A DNA stretch of 64,000 nt from Halosolutus gelatinilyticus (GCF_023028105.1 NZ_CP095491.1:1798001-1862000); one strand, 5' to 3'. Counted from the first letter of the stretch, positions 18,693 to 28,197 are shown. A program made the numbers and translations. The notes: generated by a model not told the origin, from the letters alone.

Positions 18693-20711
18693 TCACAATT
18701 CGCTTATTTTAATTTCGTCGCTCCATCGTAGCTCACCATCCAATACCACTGGCATTTTTTCTCTATCAAGGAATTGGACAAGTTGTGGCTTCGAAATGTT
18801 GTTCTTGATAACCTCCCCTGGCACTAAATGATAATGCTCACAGAATTGAAGATCTGGGCGATAGATACCTCCTTTCGATTTTGTAATTCCTTGATGGAGT
18901 TTTAGTTTTATTGTGAAACCAGTACTATCGCGTTTAATCGAACAAACTTTAGAAACGCTATCTTCGGACTGTGATATAATTGATGTACCATCTCCAACTA
19001 ACTGGTATAAATGTCCGAATTTGGACATATTCCGTACAGCTTCTACAGCAACATATAATGGATGGCCATTGTCCAAAAATCGTGATACTGTGTTTCCAAT
19101 ATGAATTGCTTCCATGTTAACAATATCATCTGAGGTAACAATCCCTCCTATACTTCCTGCTTCTATTAAATAAATACCTTGTGTGAAAGATCGACAAGCG
19201 TTAAGAAAGAATGCCTTTGTTCCGACCATATCAAGCGAAGATGCACATAGGTTACCATCTATACAGCGAAATCCATCTGCATCAATGTGACCAATGTAAT
19301 GAACGAAGTCACTTTCTTTTTTTAGAACTTCTCTTAGTGACTTCCTGTCCAATGATTTATACACATTTACATTTAACAAAGATTCTTGCTCTCGATAGGA
19401 ACCATAAACATTGATAAGTTCTTCAGTCATCTTCTGGTCATTACAAATGACATTAATATCAAGAGGATCTATTCTTGGTGATCGTTCGATTCTATTATAT
19501 AATCCTGATAGAGGAACTGTACTTTTTGTTTTTGAACTTTCTCGACACTTCCAATATTGATTGATAGCTGGTGACGAAGAAATAGGCTGACTCTTTGTAA
19601 TATCGTGCTCAATTTGAGGGTGGTTCAGACAACTATTTTGATCAATTTTAGTAGATACAATCGCGAGATCATACGCTAAAAACGGCAGAAATTCAACGCT
19701 TGGTTCATCTGGGCTAATCTGTACTTTAAGCTGCCAATCATGAAGATATGGTTCGATCGTTGAATATGGGATCTCTAGATATGTCTTAATCCGGTCAGCA
19801 AGGGACTGTTTATATGTGGAAGAAATATCAAAACCAAGAATTGGTTTGGTCGTTTTACGCTCATATAGTGGACCCGGCCATCCACCTTCTGTGCGAACTA
19901 TACAATCTAAGAAAAACACTTGTTTGAGTGTACGTTCTACTGTTGATTCAAATCTTCCTTCATAACTGAATGAGTATTTATATCCCTTTTCGGTAAGTAG
20001 CTTCGGTTCTGAGCCTGGCACTACTTCGGCTCCGAGATAGTAGGCAAGAGGTGCGACTGTGAACACCTGATCAAGAGTTGGTTCTATTTCAATTCTCACT
20101 CCATTGTCTGGTAAACTAAACTTATCTGGAACGGTTAATTCATTGCCAAGTTTGAGGGTTGGTGGATGACCACGTAAAGTAGGAAAAGATTGCTCCGGAG
20201 TTGTTGTTTTTAAAGCAGATCCGAACGTTGATACAGCCCGCATCACATCTCTTGGCGATGAAGTCGTTGTGATTGTATCTGCAGGACGCGTGTGAAACGA
20301 CCGAGCGCCTATTGTTATCCTTGTTGGGTCATCAAAACATAAACACTTCTGGTTTCTGTCCGATATTATTTTCACAGATGATTCAAATAATATGTAAACC
20401 TTTATCTGTCTCGACAAATCGATAGTATATTCCCCATATGACAAGTATGTACTATTATTAACTATCACTTCATCTAACGCCTTCTCATCGTGGTTTAATA
20501 CATATATTGCCTTACTATCCGGTACTGTTATTGAACTGGTAGTAATCTCCACAGCTGAGTCAACAGAATATCCAACCTGATCTTTTTCTACTTGAACAGG
20601 TGTTGAGTGATTAGAAATTTGTAACTGATATCTACATCGTTCAATCGGATCGATAATTTCGATCCCATTACCTTCAGATTTGAATTTCGGACTTACTGAA
20701 TTACCACTCAT
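18693..20711 (-). CDS. CHAT-domain (caspase-like) protease, paralogue 1
   Basis: 672-residue protein of markedly low GC for this genome. The C-terminal third is a CHAT domain (about 405-560). The catalytic histidine H475 lies in HYIGHID and the nucleophile C506 in LNACRS, 31 residues apart, so the dyad is intact. GSIGGIVTSDDIV follows, with the conserved GNTVSRFL and GHPLYVAVEA helices. The N-terminal 400 residues contain IDPIERCRYQL (18-28), IGARSFHTRPA, FPTLRGHPPTLKLG and APLAYYLGAE, all shared with the paralogue at 21879; I know no function for this part. A conserved tail of about 90 residues follows the CHAT domain. CHAT proteases act in prokaryotic conflict and cell-death pathways; the role here is inferred. 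Confidence 0.82.
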   Translation of the reverse strand: MSGNSVSPKFKSEGNGIEIIDPIERCRYQLQISNHSTPVQVEKDQVGYSVDSAVEITTSSITVPDSKAIYVLNHDEKALDEVIVNNSTYLSYGEYTIDLSRQIKVYILFESSVKIISDRNQKCLCFDDPTRITIGARSFHTRPADTITTTSSPRDVMRAVSTFGSALKTTTPEQSFPTLRGHPPTLKLGNELTVPDKFSLPDNGVRIEIEPTLDQVFTVAPLAYYLGAEVVPGSEPKLLTEKGYKYSFSYEGRFESTVERTLKQVFFLDCIVRTEGGWPGPLYERKTTKPILGFDISSTYKQSLADRIKTYLEIPYSTIEPYLHDWQLKVQISPDEPSVEFLPFLAYDLAIVSTKIDQNSCLNHPQIEHDITKSQPISSSPAINQYWKCRESSKTKSTVPLSGLYNRIERSPRIDPLDINVICNDQKMTEELINVYGSYREQESLLNVNVYKSLDRKSLREVLKKESDFVHYIGHIDADGFRCIDGNLCASSLDMVGTKAFFLNACRSFTQGIYLIEAGSIGGIVTSDDIVNMEAIHIGNTVSRFLDNGHPLYVAVEAVRNMSKFGHLYQLVGDGTSIISQSEDSVSKVCSIKRDSTGFTIKLKLHQGITKSKGGIYRPDLQFCEHYHLVPGEVIKNNISKPQLVQFLDREKMPVVLDGELRWSDEIKISEL

Positions 20712-21032
20712 GAAATTATGTTAACTACTTTCGGATTTTTATAGGATATCCATGCGTCCGTTTTTCGCTACTAATTCCTATTCAGAGTGATAATCACTCT
20801 ATCGATTTCATCTCTTCTTCTCCTAATACTATTTAATATACCTACGGGACATTAGAATAGTTCCCTCACTACTTTGCTGGAAGGTTATCAACACGATCGT
20901 TCATAACCACTTTCAATATTCTAAACAAGATCCATTCTTATTTCAGCTGCGTTTAACAAGGGTCTTGAGAACTCACGTGCTCTAATCATATTTAATAAGG
21001 CCTACCCAACAGTATCGATATAATCCGTACCA
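20712..21032. promoter_or_regulatory. AT-rich divergent promoter region
   Basis: 321 nt between the divergent CHAT gene 1 and HalX gene, with no ORF of substance. Several TATA-like AT-rich stretches are present, for example TATTTAATATACC at about 20828-20840 and CATATTTAATAAGG at about 20987-21000. The latter lies about 33-46 nt before the HalX start. Base composition is far from that of the chromosome. Confidence 0.4.
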
Positions 21033-21596
21033 TTGGAATCTACTGTAAGTCTATTCATCGTGTATCCAGGACTATCTCTGGATAACATGGAGACCACTGA
21101 TTGCTGCTTAGCCTTCAATATTTCCTACGCAGACTTCAGTAGAACGATTATTGAGCAAATCAATAATGCGTACGATTTGCTGATCCTTGATTGGACTCTT
21201 GATGCACCTAGTGCAAAAGGGATAGTTGATACAATGCGGCAGCGCGCCCCGAATACACAAATTTTAGCTTTAACCGATAACACCCCAACAGTAGACCCGA
21301 TCGACCGGGGCGCGGATGAGTTCCTTGTTGAGCCGGTCTCTGATAGAACGTTATCTGATACAATTGAATGGCTAGCTTTTCAAAAAGAATACGAACAGTT
21401 GATGGACGAATTTTTCCGATTGGCAACCGAGCGAGCCTTGCTACAGACGGAATTGGAGTCGGATATTAATGTGACAAACCAGTATTTGACTGTTGTTCAA
21501 GAGATGATGAAATGTCGTGAGCGGATAGCTACGATTCAATCAGCGCTTCCAGACGATGAGTTTGATCGGGTTCTGCGACAACTGCTTGATGATTGA
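21033..21596 (+). CDS. HalX-domain protein with degenerate receiver
   Basis: 187 residues, TTG start (an upstream stop at 21021 leaves little choice; a GTG near 21060 is the alternative). The N-terminal 115 residues resemble a CheY receiver: D53 in LLILDWTL and T81 are kept. The acidic pair at the N-terminus is replaced by FIVYPG, and the conserved Lys by E100 in FLVEPVS, so normal Mg-dependent phosphorylation is unlikely. Residues 120-187 form a helical HalX domain ending LPDDEFDRVLRQLLDD. HalX proteins are haloarchaeal signal-output modules without a DNA-binding domain. Its position between two CHAT genes suggests a regulatory partner (inference). Confidence 0.75.
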   Translation: MESTVSLFIVYPGLSLDNMETTDCCLAFNISYADFSRTIIEQINNAYDLLILDWTLDAPSAKGIVDTMRQRAPNTQILALTDNTPTVDPIDRGADEFLVEPVSDRTLSDTIEWLAFQKEYEQLMDEFFRLATERALLQTELESDINVTNQYLTVVQEMMKCRERIATIQSALPDDEFDRVLRQLLDD

Positions 21597-21763
21597 ACGA
21601 TATACTTATGTTCTGTTACTGGAATTGATTAATGATAATACTAGAGTCTGTTCTACTATTCCGCAAATTTCTCCCAATAAAACTATAGAATAATACTATG
21701 ATTACTACATCAGATATATTAAAATAAATTCATTAGGGGCATCCTCCAAGTAGAAGATGTACT

Positions 21764-21892
21764 ATGACAGACCTAACCGGATACCTGAAGAACCACCCAC
21801 GAATGATCGGTGTGCTGTTTACAATTGTGATGATACTATCGAAAACTGGGGCTGTCGCAGCAAAAAATAGTTCTGGAGTCAGCGGTCCATAA
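21764..21892 (+). CDS. 42-residue single-pass membrane peptide (DUF7503-like)
   Basis: Starts MTDLTGYLKNHPRMIG, then a single hydrophobic helix (GVLFTIVMILSKTGAVAA), and ends in a short polar tail NSSGVSGP. From memory it resembles a family of tiny haloarchaeal proteins (DUF7503 type) often found near HalX and DUF7504 genes. An AT-rich TATA-like ATATATTAAAATAAAT lies at about 21714-21729, 35-50 nt upstream. The last 14 bases overlap, antisense, the 3' end of CHAT gene 2. Signal peptide is an alternative to membrane anchor, since the AVAA-K could be a cleavage site. Confidence 0.6.
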   Translation: MTDLTGYLKNHPRMIGVLFTIVMILSKTGAVAAKNSSGVSGP

Positions 21893-23966
21893 GTTTTTTG
21901 AGTCCATCTCTTAGGATGTCTCTACTCCAATCGACTTCACCATTCCATATTATGGGCGTGTCATTTAGATCCAAAAATTCCTCGAACTCTTCTCTAGTGG
22001 AATTTATTTTGTTAGTCTCGCCAGGATGTAAATAATGGCAATCAGCTGACTCTAAGTGCGGGGTAAATAAGCTTCCTTTTCTATTCCCTGATGACAGATA
22101 TGTTTTCATTCTCACATTCACACAATCACTATCGTGGTCTACAGAACATACATTAGGTACTCCCATCTTTGGCTGCGCTATTGTTGTAAGCCCATCTCCA
22201 ACAATATGATATTGTTCTGCAATGATATGGTCTTCTCGAGCAATATCCAGTGCAGCATAGAGTGGGAAACCTTGGTTCAGTAGTCGTGCAATTGTGTTTC
22301 CTACACTGATTGCACCATCATTAACGACATCTCCGAAAGTAACGATCCCTCCGCTACTACCTGCTTCAATTAAAGAAATCCCTTGTGAATGAGATTGACA
22401 AGCATTAAGTAAAAATGCTTTGACGCCTACATTTTCAAGTGATGATGCGTCAAGTTTTCCGTCTGAACATTGGAATCCATTCTCATCTATATGTCCAATA
22501 TAATGACAAAAATCACCCTCTTGTGACAAAATTTCCTGTAATTCGTCCTTTGATGTATTATAGTGTACTATGACCTCAAATAGGAGTTCAGCATGGTTCC
22601 CATAAACTTTATTCACGCGTTCTGCTTCTTCGCTCATAGTAGGATCATTACATATAAGATTAATTGTGATTGGTCCTTCTCTTGGAGTTCTTCCAATACT
22701 ATTATAGAATGATGAAATTGGAGTAGTACTATTAATATTAGAAAAGGTTGTACCATTCCAGGATTGCTGAATCGTTGGAATTGACAGTTTATTAGATATG
22801 TCTGAAACAATATCTACGTCTTGAGGGCCTCTCTCTTGGATCGAATTGCTCCTTGTGAATTGCTCGATGGCTTGTGTGTGGCTTTGTGACGATGTTGACG
22901 AATTCGCATCGCTTAATTCATCCATTACTTTCACTGAAGCAAGGCGATCAGCAATATATGGAAGAAACTCAATAATTTTTGGGACAGGTTTTACATTCAC
23001 TTTTAGATGCCATTTTGTGAGGTAGGCCTCTATAGCCTCCGATGGAACTTCCAAATATTTTTCTATTTGCTCATGAATTGGGAGTTTATATACTTCTTCA
23101 ATGTCAAATTTGAGAACAGGCTCAATTAATTCTCGTTCATGTAAAGATAGTGGTATTATACCTTCTGTTCGAACAATGCAATCTAAGAAGAAAATTTGCT
23201 TTAAAATTTGATCGACTGTTGGCTCAAAACGATCATCAAGTGAATAGGAATATCCAGATTGAGTGGTAAGACGAGGTGTTGAACTTGGTACTAGATCTGC
23301 TCCGAGATAGTATGCAAGAGGTGTTATAACAAATATATGCCGTAATGTCGGAGGGATACCAATTTGTATACCTGTTTTACTTTCATTAATATTCTCTGGA
23401 ATGGATAGATTCTCACCAAGTTTAATTGCTGGCGGATGCCCTCGAAGGGTTGGGAAGGCTCGGTCAGCCGTCTTCGTCTTTAAGGCAGATCCAAATGCTG
23501 ATATTGCCTTCATCACGTCGTTTGGATCTGCTGGCGTAGTAATCGTTGCTGCTGGGCGTGTATGATAAGATCGTGCGCCTATAATGACATCCGGAAAGCC
23601 ACCGAAATAAACATAGGTGCGGTCAGAATCCGAATACACATTTATTTCGTCATTAACATGCACATATAATTTTAGAGCTGACGAGAGATCAATAGTGTAT
23701 ATTCCTGATGGAAAAGACTGTTGTTCATTTGGCCGAACCTCCGCTATCATCGATCTATCTCTTCCATAGATGTAGATAGTATCTTTTGTCGGCAACGTAA
23801 GCATATCCGTCGTAATCTCGACGGCTGCATCGATCGGGTACTGAATCGTTTCGCAATCGACTGGTGTGGGATCCACCTCGGTATGCGTCGTTAGCCGGTA
23901 TCGATGCCGCTCGATCGGGTCGATAATTTCGAGTCCGTCTTCGATCGGTTCGAAAGTTGGTTTCAT
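21879..23966 (-). CDS. CHAT-domain (caspase-like) protease, paralogue 2
   Basis: 695 residues, colinear with the CHAT protein at 18693. It has the same N-terminal landmarks (LEIIDPIERHRYRL, IGARSYHTRPAATI, FPTLRGHPPAIKLG, TPLAYYLGADLVP) and a CHAT domain with H492 in HYIGHID and C523 in LNACQS, again 31 residues apart. A Ser/Gln-rich linker of about 55 residues before the CHAT domain is longer than in paralogue 1. The conserved C-terminal tail is also present. The first 50 codons use GC-rich haloarchaeal codons while the rest is AT-rich, suggesting a recombination joint or partial amelioration. The DUF7504-like gene ends 70 nt upstream on the same strand, so the two may form an operon. Confidence 0.82.
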   Translation of the reverse strand: MKPTFEPIEDGLEIIDPIERHRYRLTTHTEVDPTPVDCETIQYPIDAAVEITTDMLTLPTKDTIYIYGRDRSMIAEVRPNEQQSFPSGIYTIDLSSALKLYVHVNDEINVYSDSDRTYVYFGGFPDVIIGARSYHTRPAATITTPADPNDVMKAISAFGSALKTKTADRAFPTLRGHPPAIKLGENLSIPENINESKTGIQIGIPPTLRHIFVITPLAYYLGADLVPSSTPRLTTQSGYSYSLDDRFEPTVDQILKQIFFLDCIVRTEGIIPLSLHERELIEPVLKFDIEEVYKLPIHEQIEKYLEVPSEAIEAYLTKWHLKVNVKPVPKIIEFLPYIADRLASVKVMDELSDANSSTSSQSHTQAIEQFTRSNSIQERGPQDVDIVSDISNKLSIPTIQQSWNGTTFSNINSTTPISSFYNSIGRTPREGPITINLICNDPTMSEEAERVNKVYGNHAELLFEVIVHYNTSKDELQEILSQEGDFCHYIGHIDENGFQCSDGKLDASSLENVGVKAFLLNACQSHSQGISLIEAGSSGGIVTFGDVVNDGAISVGNTIARLLNQGFPLYAALDIAREDHIIAEQYHIVGDGLTTIAQPKMGVPNVCSVDHDSDCVNVRMKTYLSSGNRKGSLFTPHLESADCHYLHPGETNKINSTREEFEEFLDLNDTPIIWNGEVDWSRDILRDGLKKLMDR

Positions 23967-24036
23967 TTCAAATGATTTACAAATGTGCTGCGATCACGAA
24001 GCCACGGGTGGCTCTCGGCTGCTGGCGCTCCTACCG

Positions 24037-24735
24037 TTATGAATCTGGTGGACTGATCCATCCTGAACTGTGGTCCGTACGCGGGAGCGTCCATCGCTCC
24101 TGAACGATGCCGTTTTGCTCGCGGAGTTCGACGAGCACGTCGAACAACGGTTTCAGGACCGGCACCACAGTGGCGTCTCGCTCGATCGGGAGCCGGTAGT
24201 GGATCATCCCGTCGGCGGCTTTCACGCGTCCGTTAGTCAGGTGGATGAATTTGAACACTTGTTCGGTGTCGTAGTCTTCGAGCAGTGGGAGTAACGAATC
24301 GACGCCAACCCGGAGTTCGCTCGGCTCGAACTCGCTCTCGCTTTCGAACGCCTCGATCGCACTCGAGATCGCGATCCCGAGGTCGCCGAGCGTTTCGGCG
24401 GTGGGCTGGTCGTCGATCGACGGCGTGGCGGACCCGTCGGTAGTCGGCGCCTCTGCAACGGTACAGCGCGTCTGGCTCTCGTAGCGGACGACTCGAATCG
24501 TCTCCGCCGGAGATAATTCGTGCAACAGGGCATCGCCGTTAGCGGTCGAGACGAATACGCGGCGACGAAGCTGATCGGTTGCGTGTCCCAGCAAACGCCG
24601 GGAGAGCGCCCACTGCTGGTCGGGATGGACGGAGCCGAGGACGAGGACGCTCGCACCGTGCTGTTTCAGCCGCGATAACGCGTCGGTGAACGACGCGTCG
24701 GTCGATCCCTGTTTGCGATCCTTTGCCGAGAACAT
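24037..24735 (-). CDS. DUF7504-like signalling protein (degenerate P-loop)
   Basis: 232 residues; the ATG at 24735 is preferred to the TTG directly before it. The N-terminal GASVLVLGSVHPDQQWALS aligns with a Walker-A position but lacks GKT, as in KaiC/RecA-like sensory families that no longer bind ATP. RRRVFVSTANGDALL, an acidic middle, and a C-terminal half with DSLLPLLEDYDTEQVFKF and DGMIHYRLP follow. This matches my memory of haloarchaeal DUF7504. A TATA-like GTTTAATATTC lies about 30 nt upstream. GC content is higher than in the CHAT genes. Gene order suggests a sensor or adaptor for CHAT protease 2 (inference). Confidence 0.55.
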   Translation of the reverse strand: MFSAKDRKQGSTDASFTDALSRLKQHGASVLVLGSVHPDQQWALSRRLLGHATDQLRRRVFVSTANGDALLHELSPAETIRVVRYESQTRCTVAEAPTTDGSATPSIDDQPTAETLGDLGIAISSAIEAFESESEFEPSELRVGVDSLLPLLEDYDTEQVFKFIHLTNGRVKAADGMIHYRLPIERDATVVPVLKPLFDVLVELREQNGIVQERWTLPRTDHSSGWISPPDS

Positions 24736-24906
24736 CAATTGTATGTTTCATCCGTTGTTCGCGTCGAATATTAAACGTTCGGGTCGATCGATCGCACGGG
24801 TAATTCCCAATAACGACGGCAACACGTCCGGCGCGCGGAACCCGATCGGCGGAGTCGATTCCGACGAACTCGCCTGCCGGCGATCGAAGGTGCAACCCGC
24901 GCAGTG

Positions 24907-25662
24907 CTAGTCGGCTGCGTGTCCCTTTCCGCTGACGTAGGATCGGGTCGTCTCGACGAGTTCCTGTCGGTAGCTACTCGAATCGGGTTCGCGTGCGAGC
25001 TCCCGGAACCGGCGTTTGAACTCGCCGATCGGGACGTGCGGAGCGTCCATCGCGGCCGCGTGTGCGATATCGTACAGCCGGTGATCCTCGTCGATGAGGG
25101 CGTGTCGTTCCGCGAGCGCCAGCGCGAACGCCGCGTTCACGGCGGTGATGTCCGGGTCCGCACTCGTCGAGATGCGTTCGAGTCCCGGCCGTGGCGGGGT
25201 CTCGGGTCGATCGGCGACCGCGGCGGCGAGACTCGATTCGAGAAACGACAGCAGTTTCTCGCCCGGCCCCACCGAGAGGGTGATGTCGTCGGCGTAGATG
25301 TCCTTCATGTGGTTCGCGATCTGATAGCAGTGGGCGAGTTTGCGCCGTTCGACGGACTTGCCGGCGAACGCGAGGTACAGCGCCTCTTCGGTCGACTGGA
25401 CGTGCGAGGGGTGTTCCTGTTCGTATCTGGCCATGTGAGCGAACTCGTGGAGCGCTAACTCGCGGGCCATCGCCGAGGAAGCGACATGCTGCGAAATGTT
25501 CAGGACGTGGCGGTCGTCGTAGTGGCCGGCCCAGGTTCGCTCGTCGGGATCGTCCCGCAACCGGACGTGGACCGGGAGCGAGAGATCGTGTTCGGTTTCG
25601 AAGAGGTCCCGGGCGCTGAGGAAAGGGGAGGTGGGACCGGGGCCCTGGACGTGGAGATCCAT
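24907..25662 (-). CDS. HExxH putative metalloprotein (DUF5781-like)
   Basis: 251 residues from the ATG at 25662 (MDLHVQGPGP); the frame is open further upstream but that part is basic and unlike the rest. It has an HEFAH motif at residues 72-76 followed by MARYEQEHPSHVQSTEE, as in zinc-dependent metallopeptidases, then a helical C-terminal half. I recall this as a family confined to haloarchaea (DUF5781). No signal peptide or membrane segment is visible, so it is cytoplasmic. It is divergent from elongation factor 2. Proteolytic activity is plausible but unproven. Confidence 0.6.
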   Translation of the reverse strand: MDLHVQGPGPTSPFLSARDLFETEHDLSLPVHVRLRDDPDERTWAGHYDDRHVLNISQHVASSAMARELALHEFAHMARYEQEHPSHVQSTEEALYLAFAGKSVERRKLAHCYQIANHMKDIYADDITLSVGPGEKLLSFLESSLAAAVADRPETPPRPGLERISTSADPDITAVNAAFALALAERHALIDEDHRLYDIAHAAAMDAPHVPIGEFKRRFRELAREPDSSSYRQELVETTRSYVSGKGHAAD

Positions 25663-26005
25663 GGTTATCGGTACCACGTGCTCGAAGGCCATCACTGTGA
25701 CGGCGATTATCGGTTTCGTCGGGTTCGTGGGCGGGCGATCGGTCGCGGATGGCCCGCTCGATCGGCTCCGTACTGTCTCTCGTCTCGTCCGTCTGTCGGA
25801 ACGATATACTCGCGGACTGAACTGTGTCAGTCGGTGAATACGTTCGCAGCTGGGCCGTCTGATCACGGCGGCGACGACGCAGGAAAACTGCGTGTCATTC
25901 ACTCACGTAAACTGGACATTCAGCCCGTCGATCGGGGTCTCCGGCCCGTTTCCGGTGGGGACGAAACACTACCCTTTTGACCCCGGTACCGGTAATGGGG
26001 GGTAT
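25663..26005. promoter_or_regulatory. Divergent region upstream of EF-2
   Basis: 343 nt between the DUF5781-like gene and fusA. A TATA-like ACCCTTTTGACC at about 25970-25981 sits roughly 28 nt before the EF-2 ATG. No convincing coding sequence is present: the open frames extending into it from either gene lack conserved features. Confidence 0.45.
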
Positions 26006-28192
26006 ATGGGCCGACGCAAGAAGATCGTCCAAGAGTGTGAACGGCTGATGGACGAACCGGAGAATATCCGGAACATCGCCATCGCCGCTCACGTCGACCA
26101 CGGAAAAACCACCCTTTCTGACAATCTCCTCGCCGGCGCCGGCATGATCTCCGACGAGACGGCCGGCCAGCAGCTCGCGATGGACACGGAGGAAGACGAA
26201 CAGGAGCGCGGGATCACGATCGACGCGGCGAACGTGTCGATGACCCACGAGTACGACGGGACCAACCACCTCATCAACCTCATCGACACGCCGGGCCACG
26301 TCGACTTCGGAGGCGACGTGACCCGTGCGATGCGCGCCGTCGACGGTGCGCTGGTCGTCGTCGACGCCGTCGAGGGTGCCATGCCCCAGACCGAGACGGT
26401 TCTCCGCCAGGCGCTTCGCGAGGGCGTCAAGCCGACGCTGTTCATCAACAAGGTCGACCGCCTCATCTCCGAGCTCCAGGAAGGCCCCCAGGAGATGCAG
26501 GACCGACTCCTCGCCGTCATTCGCGACGTCAACGAACTCATTCGCGGCATGACCGAGGACATGGACGATGTCGGCGACTGGACCGTCTCCGTCGAAGACG
26601 GCACCGTCGGCTTCGGCTCCGCGCTGTACAAGTGGGGCGTCTCGATGCCCTCGATGCAGCGCACCGGGATGGACTTCGGCGACATCATGGAGATGGAGCG
26701 CAACGACCAGCGCCAGGAACTCCACGAGCAGACCCCGCTGTCGGACGTCGTACTCGACATGGTCTGTGAGCACTTCCCGAACCCGGTCGACGCACAGCCC
26801 CGCCGTATTCCGCGCATCTGGCGTGGCGACGACGACTCCGACCTCGCAGAGGCGATGCGCCTCGTCGACGAAAACGGCGAGGTCGTCTTCATGGTCACGG
26901 ACATCTCGATGGACCCCCACGCCGGCGAGATCGCCAGCGGCCGCGTCTTCTCGGGTTCGCTCGAGAAAGGACAGGAACTCTACGTCTCGGGCACCGCGGG
27001 CAAGAACCGCGTCCAGTCCGTCGGCATCTACATGGGCGGCGAGCGCGAGGAAGTCGAAGAGGTGCCGGCCGGGAACATCGCCGCCGTTACCGGCCTCAAG
27101 GACGCCATCGCCGGCTCCACCGTTTCCAGCGTCGAGATGACGCCGTTCGAGTCGATCGAGCACATCTCCGAGCCGGTCATCACGAAGGCCGTCGAGGCCC
27201 AGAACATGGACGACCTGCCGAAGCTCATCGAGACCCTCCGACAAGTGTCCAAGGAGGACCCGACGATCCAGATCGAGATCAACGAGGACACCGGCGAGCA
27301 CCTCATCTCCGGGCAGGGCGAACTCCACCTCGAAGTCATCACCCAGCGTATCGAGAAGAACCAGGGCATCCCCGTGAACACGGGTGAGCCGATCGTCGTC
27401 TACCGCGAGCAGCCCCAGACGGCGAGCGACGAGGTCGAGGGCATCTCGCCCAACCGCCACAACCGGTTCTACATCTCCGTCGAGCCGATGACGGACGAAC
27501 TCGTCAACACCATTAAACTCGGCGAGGCCTCGATGGACATGCCCGAGCAGGAACGCCGCGAGGCCCTGCAGGAAGCCGGCATGGACAAAGATACGTCCCA
27601 GAACGTCGAACACATCCACGGGACGAACATCCTCGTCGACGACACGAAGGGTATCCAGCATCTGAACGAGACGATGGAACTCGTGATCGAGGGGCTCGAG
27701 GAGGCCCTCGACAACGGCCCGCTCGCGAACGAGCCGGTCCAGGGATCGCTCATCCGCCTGCACGACGCCAGGCTCCACGAGGACACCATCCACCGCGGTC
27801 CGGCGCAGGTCATTCCCGCGACCCGCGAGGCCGTCCACAAGTCGCTGATCGACGGCCAGATCAAGCTGCTCGAGCCGATGCAGGACGTCCGTATCGACGT
27901 GCCGAACGACCACATGGGCGCCGCCTCCGGCGAGATCCAGGGTCGACGGGGCCGCGTCGACGACATGTACCAGGAGGGTGACCTCATGGTCGTCGAGGGT
28001 ATCGCGCCCGTCGACGAGATGATCGGCTTCGCCTCCGACATCCGCTCCGCGACGGAGGGTCGCGCGTCCTGGAACACTGAGAACGCCGGCTTCGAGGTCA
28101 TGGCCGACTCGCTCCAGCGCGAGAAGATCATGGAGATCCGCGAGCGCAAGGGCATGAAGCTCGAACTGCCGCCGTCGATCGACTACATCTAA
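26006..28192 (+). CDS. fusA: Elongation factor 2
   Basis: 728-residue archaeal EF-2, the GTPase that translocates the ribosome. The G1 motif AAHVDHGKT lies near residues 28-36, followed by DTPGHVDF and NKVD. The diphthamide acceptor H596 is in [13 protein letters not shown]. The ATG at 26006 gives the usual [15 protein letters not shown] start; the longer upstream frame is not conserved. It normally follows rps7 directly; here 7.3 kb of other genes separate them. A T-run and hairpin follow the stop. Confidence 0.97.
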   Translation: MGRRKKIVQECERLMDEPENIRNIAIAAHVDHGKTTLSDNLLAGAGMISDETAGQQLAMDTEEDEQERGITIDAANVSMTHEYDGTNHLINLIDTPGHVDFGGDVTRAMRAVDGALVVVDAVEGAMPQTETVLRQALREGVKPTLFINKVDRLISELQEGPQEMQDRLLAVIRDVNELIRGMTEDMDDVGDWTVSVEDGTVGFGSALYKWGVSMPSMQRTGMDFGDIMEMERNDQRQELHEQTPLSDVVLDMVCEHFPNPVDAQPRRIPRIWRGDDDSDLAEAMRLVDENGEVVFMVTDISMDPHAGEIASGRVFSGSLEKGQELYVSGTAGKNRVQSVGIYMGGEREEVEEVPAGNIAAVTGLKDAIAGSTVSSVEMTPFESIEHISEPVITKAVEAQNMDDLPKLIETLRQVSKEDPTIQIEINEDTGEHLISGQGELHLEVITQRIEKNQGIPVNTGEPIVVYREQPQTASDEVEGISPNRHNRFYISVEPMTDELVNTIKLGEASMDMPEQERREALQEAGMDKDTSQNVEHIHGTNILVDDTKGIQHLNETMELVIEGLEEALDNGPLANEPVQGSLIRLHDARLHEDTIHRGPAQVIPATREAVHKSLIDGQIKLLEPMQDVRIDVPNDHMGAASGEIQGRRGRVDDMYQEGDLMVVEGIAPVDEMIGFASDIRSATEGRASWNTENAGFEVMADSLQREKIMEIRERKGMKLELPPSIDYI

Positions 28193-28197
28193 CGACC

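Noticed and set aside
25895-27913. 672-codon antisense frame over elongation factor 2
   Set aside because: Shadow of the EF-2 reading frame; composition is Val/Asp/Arg-rich with no signature.
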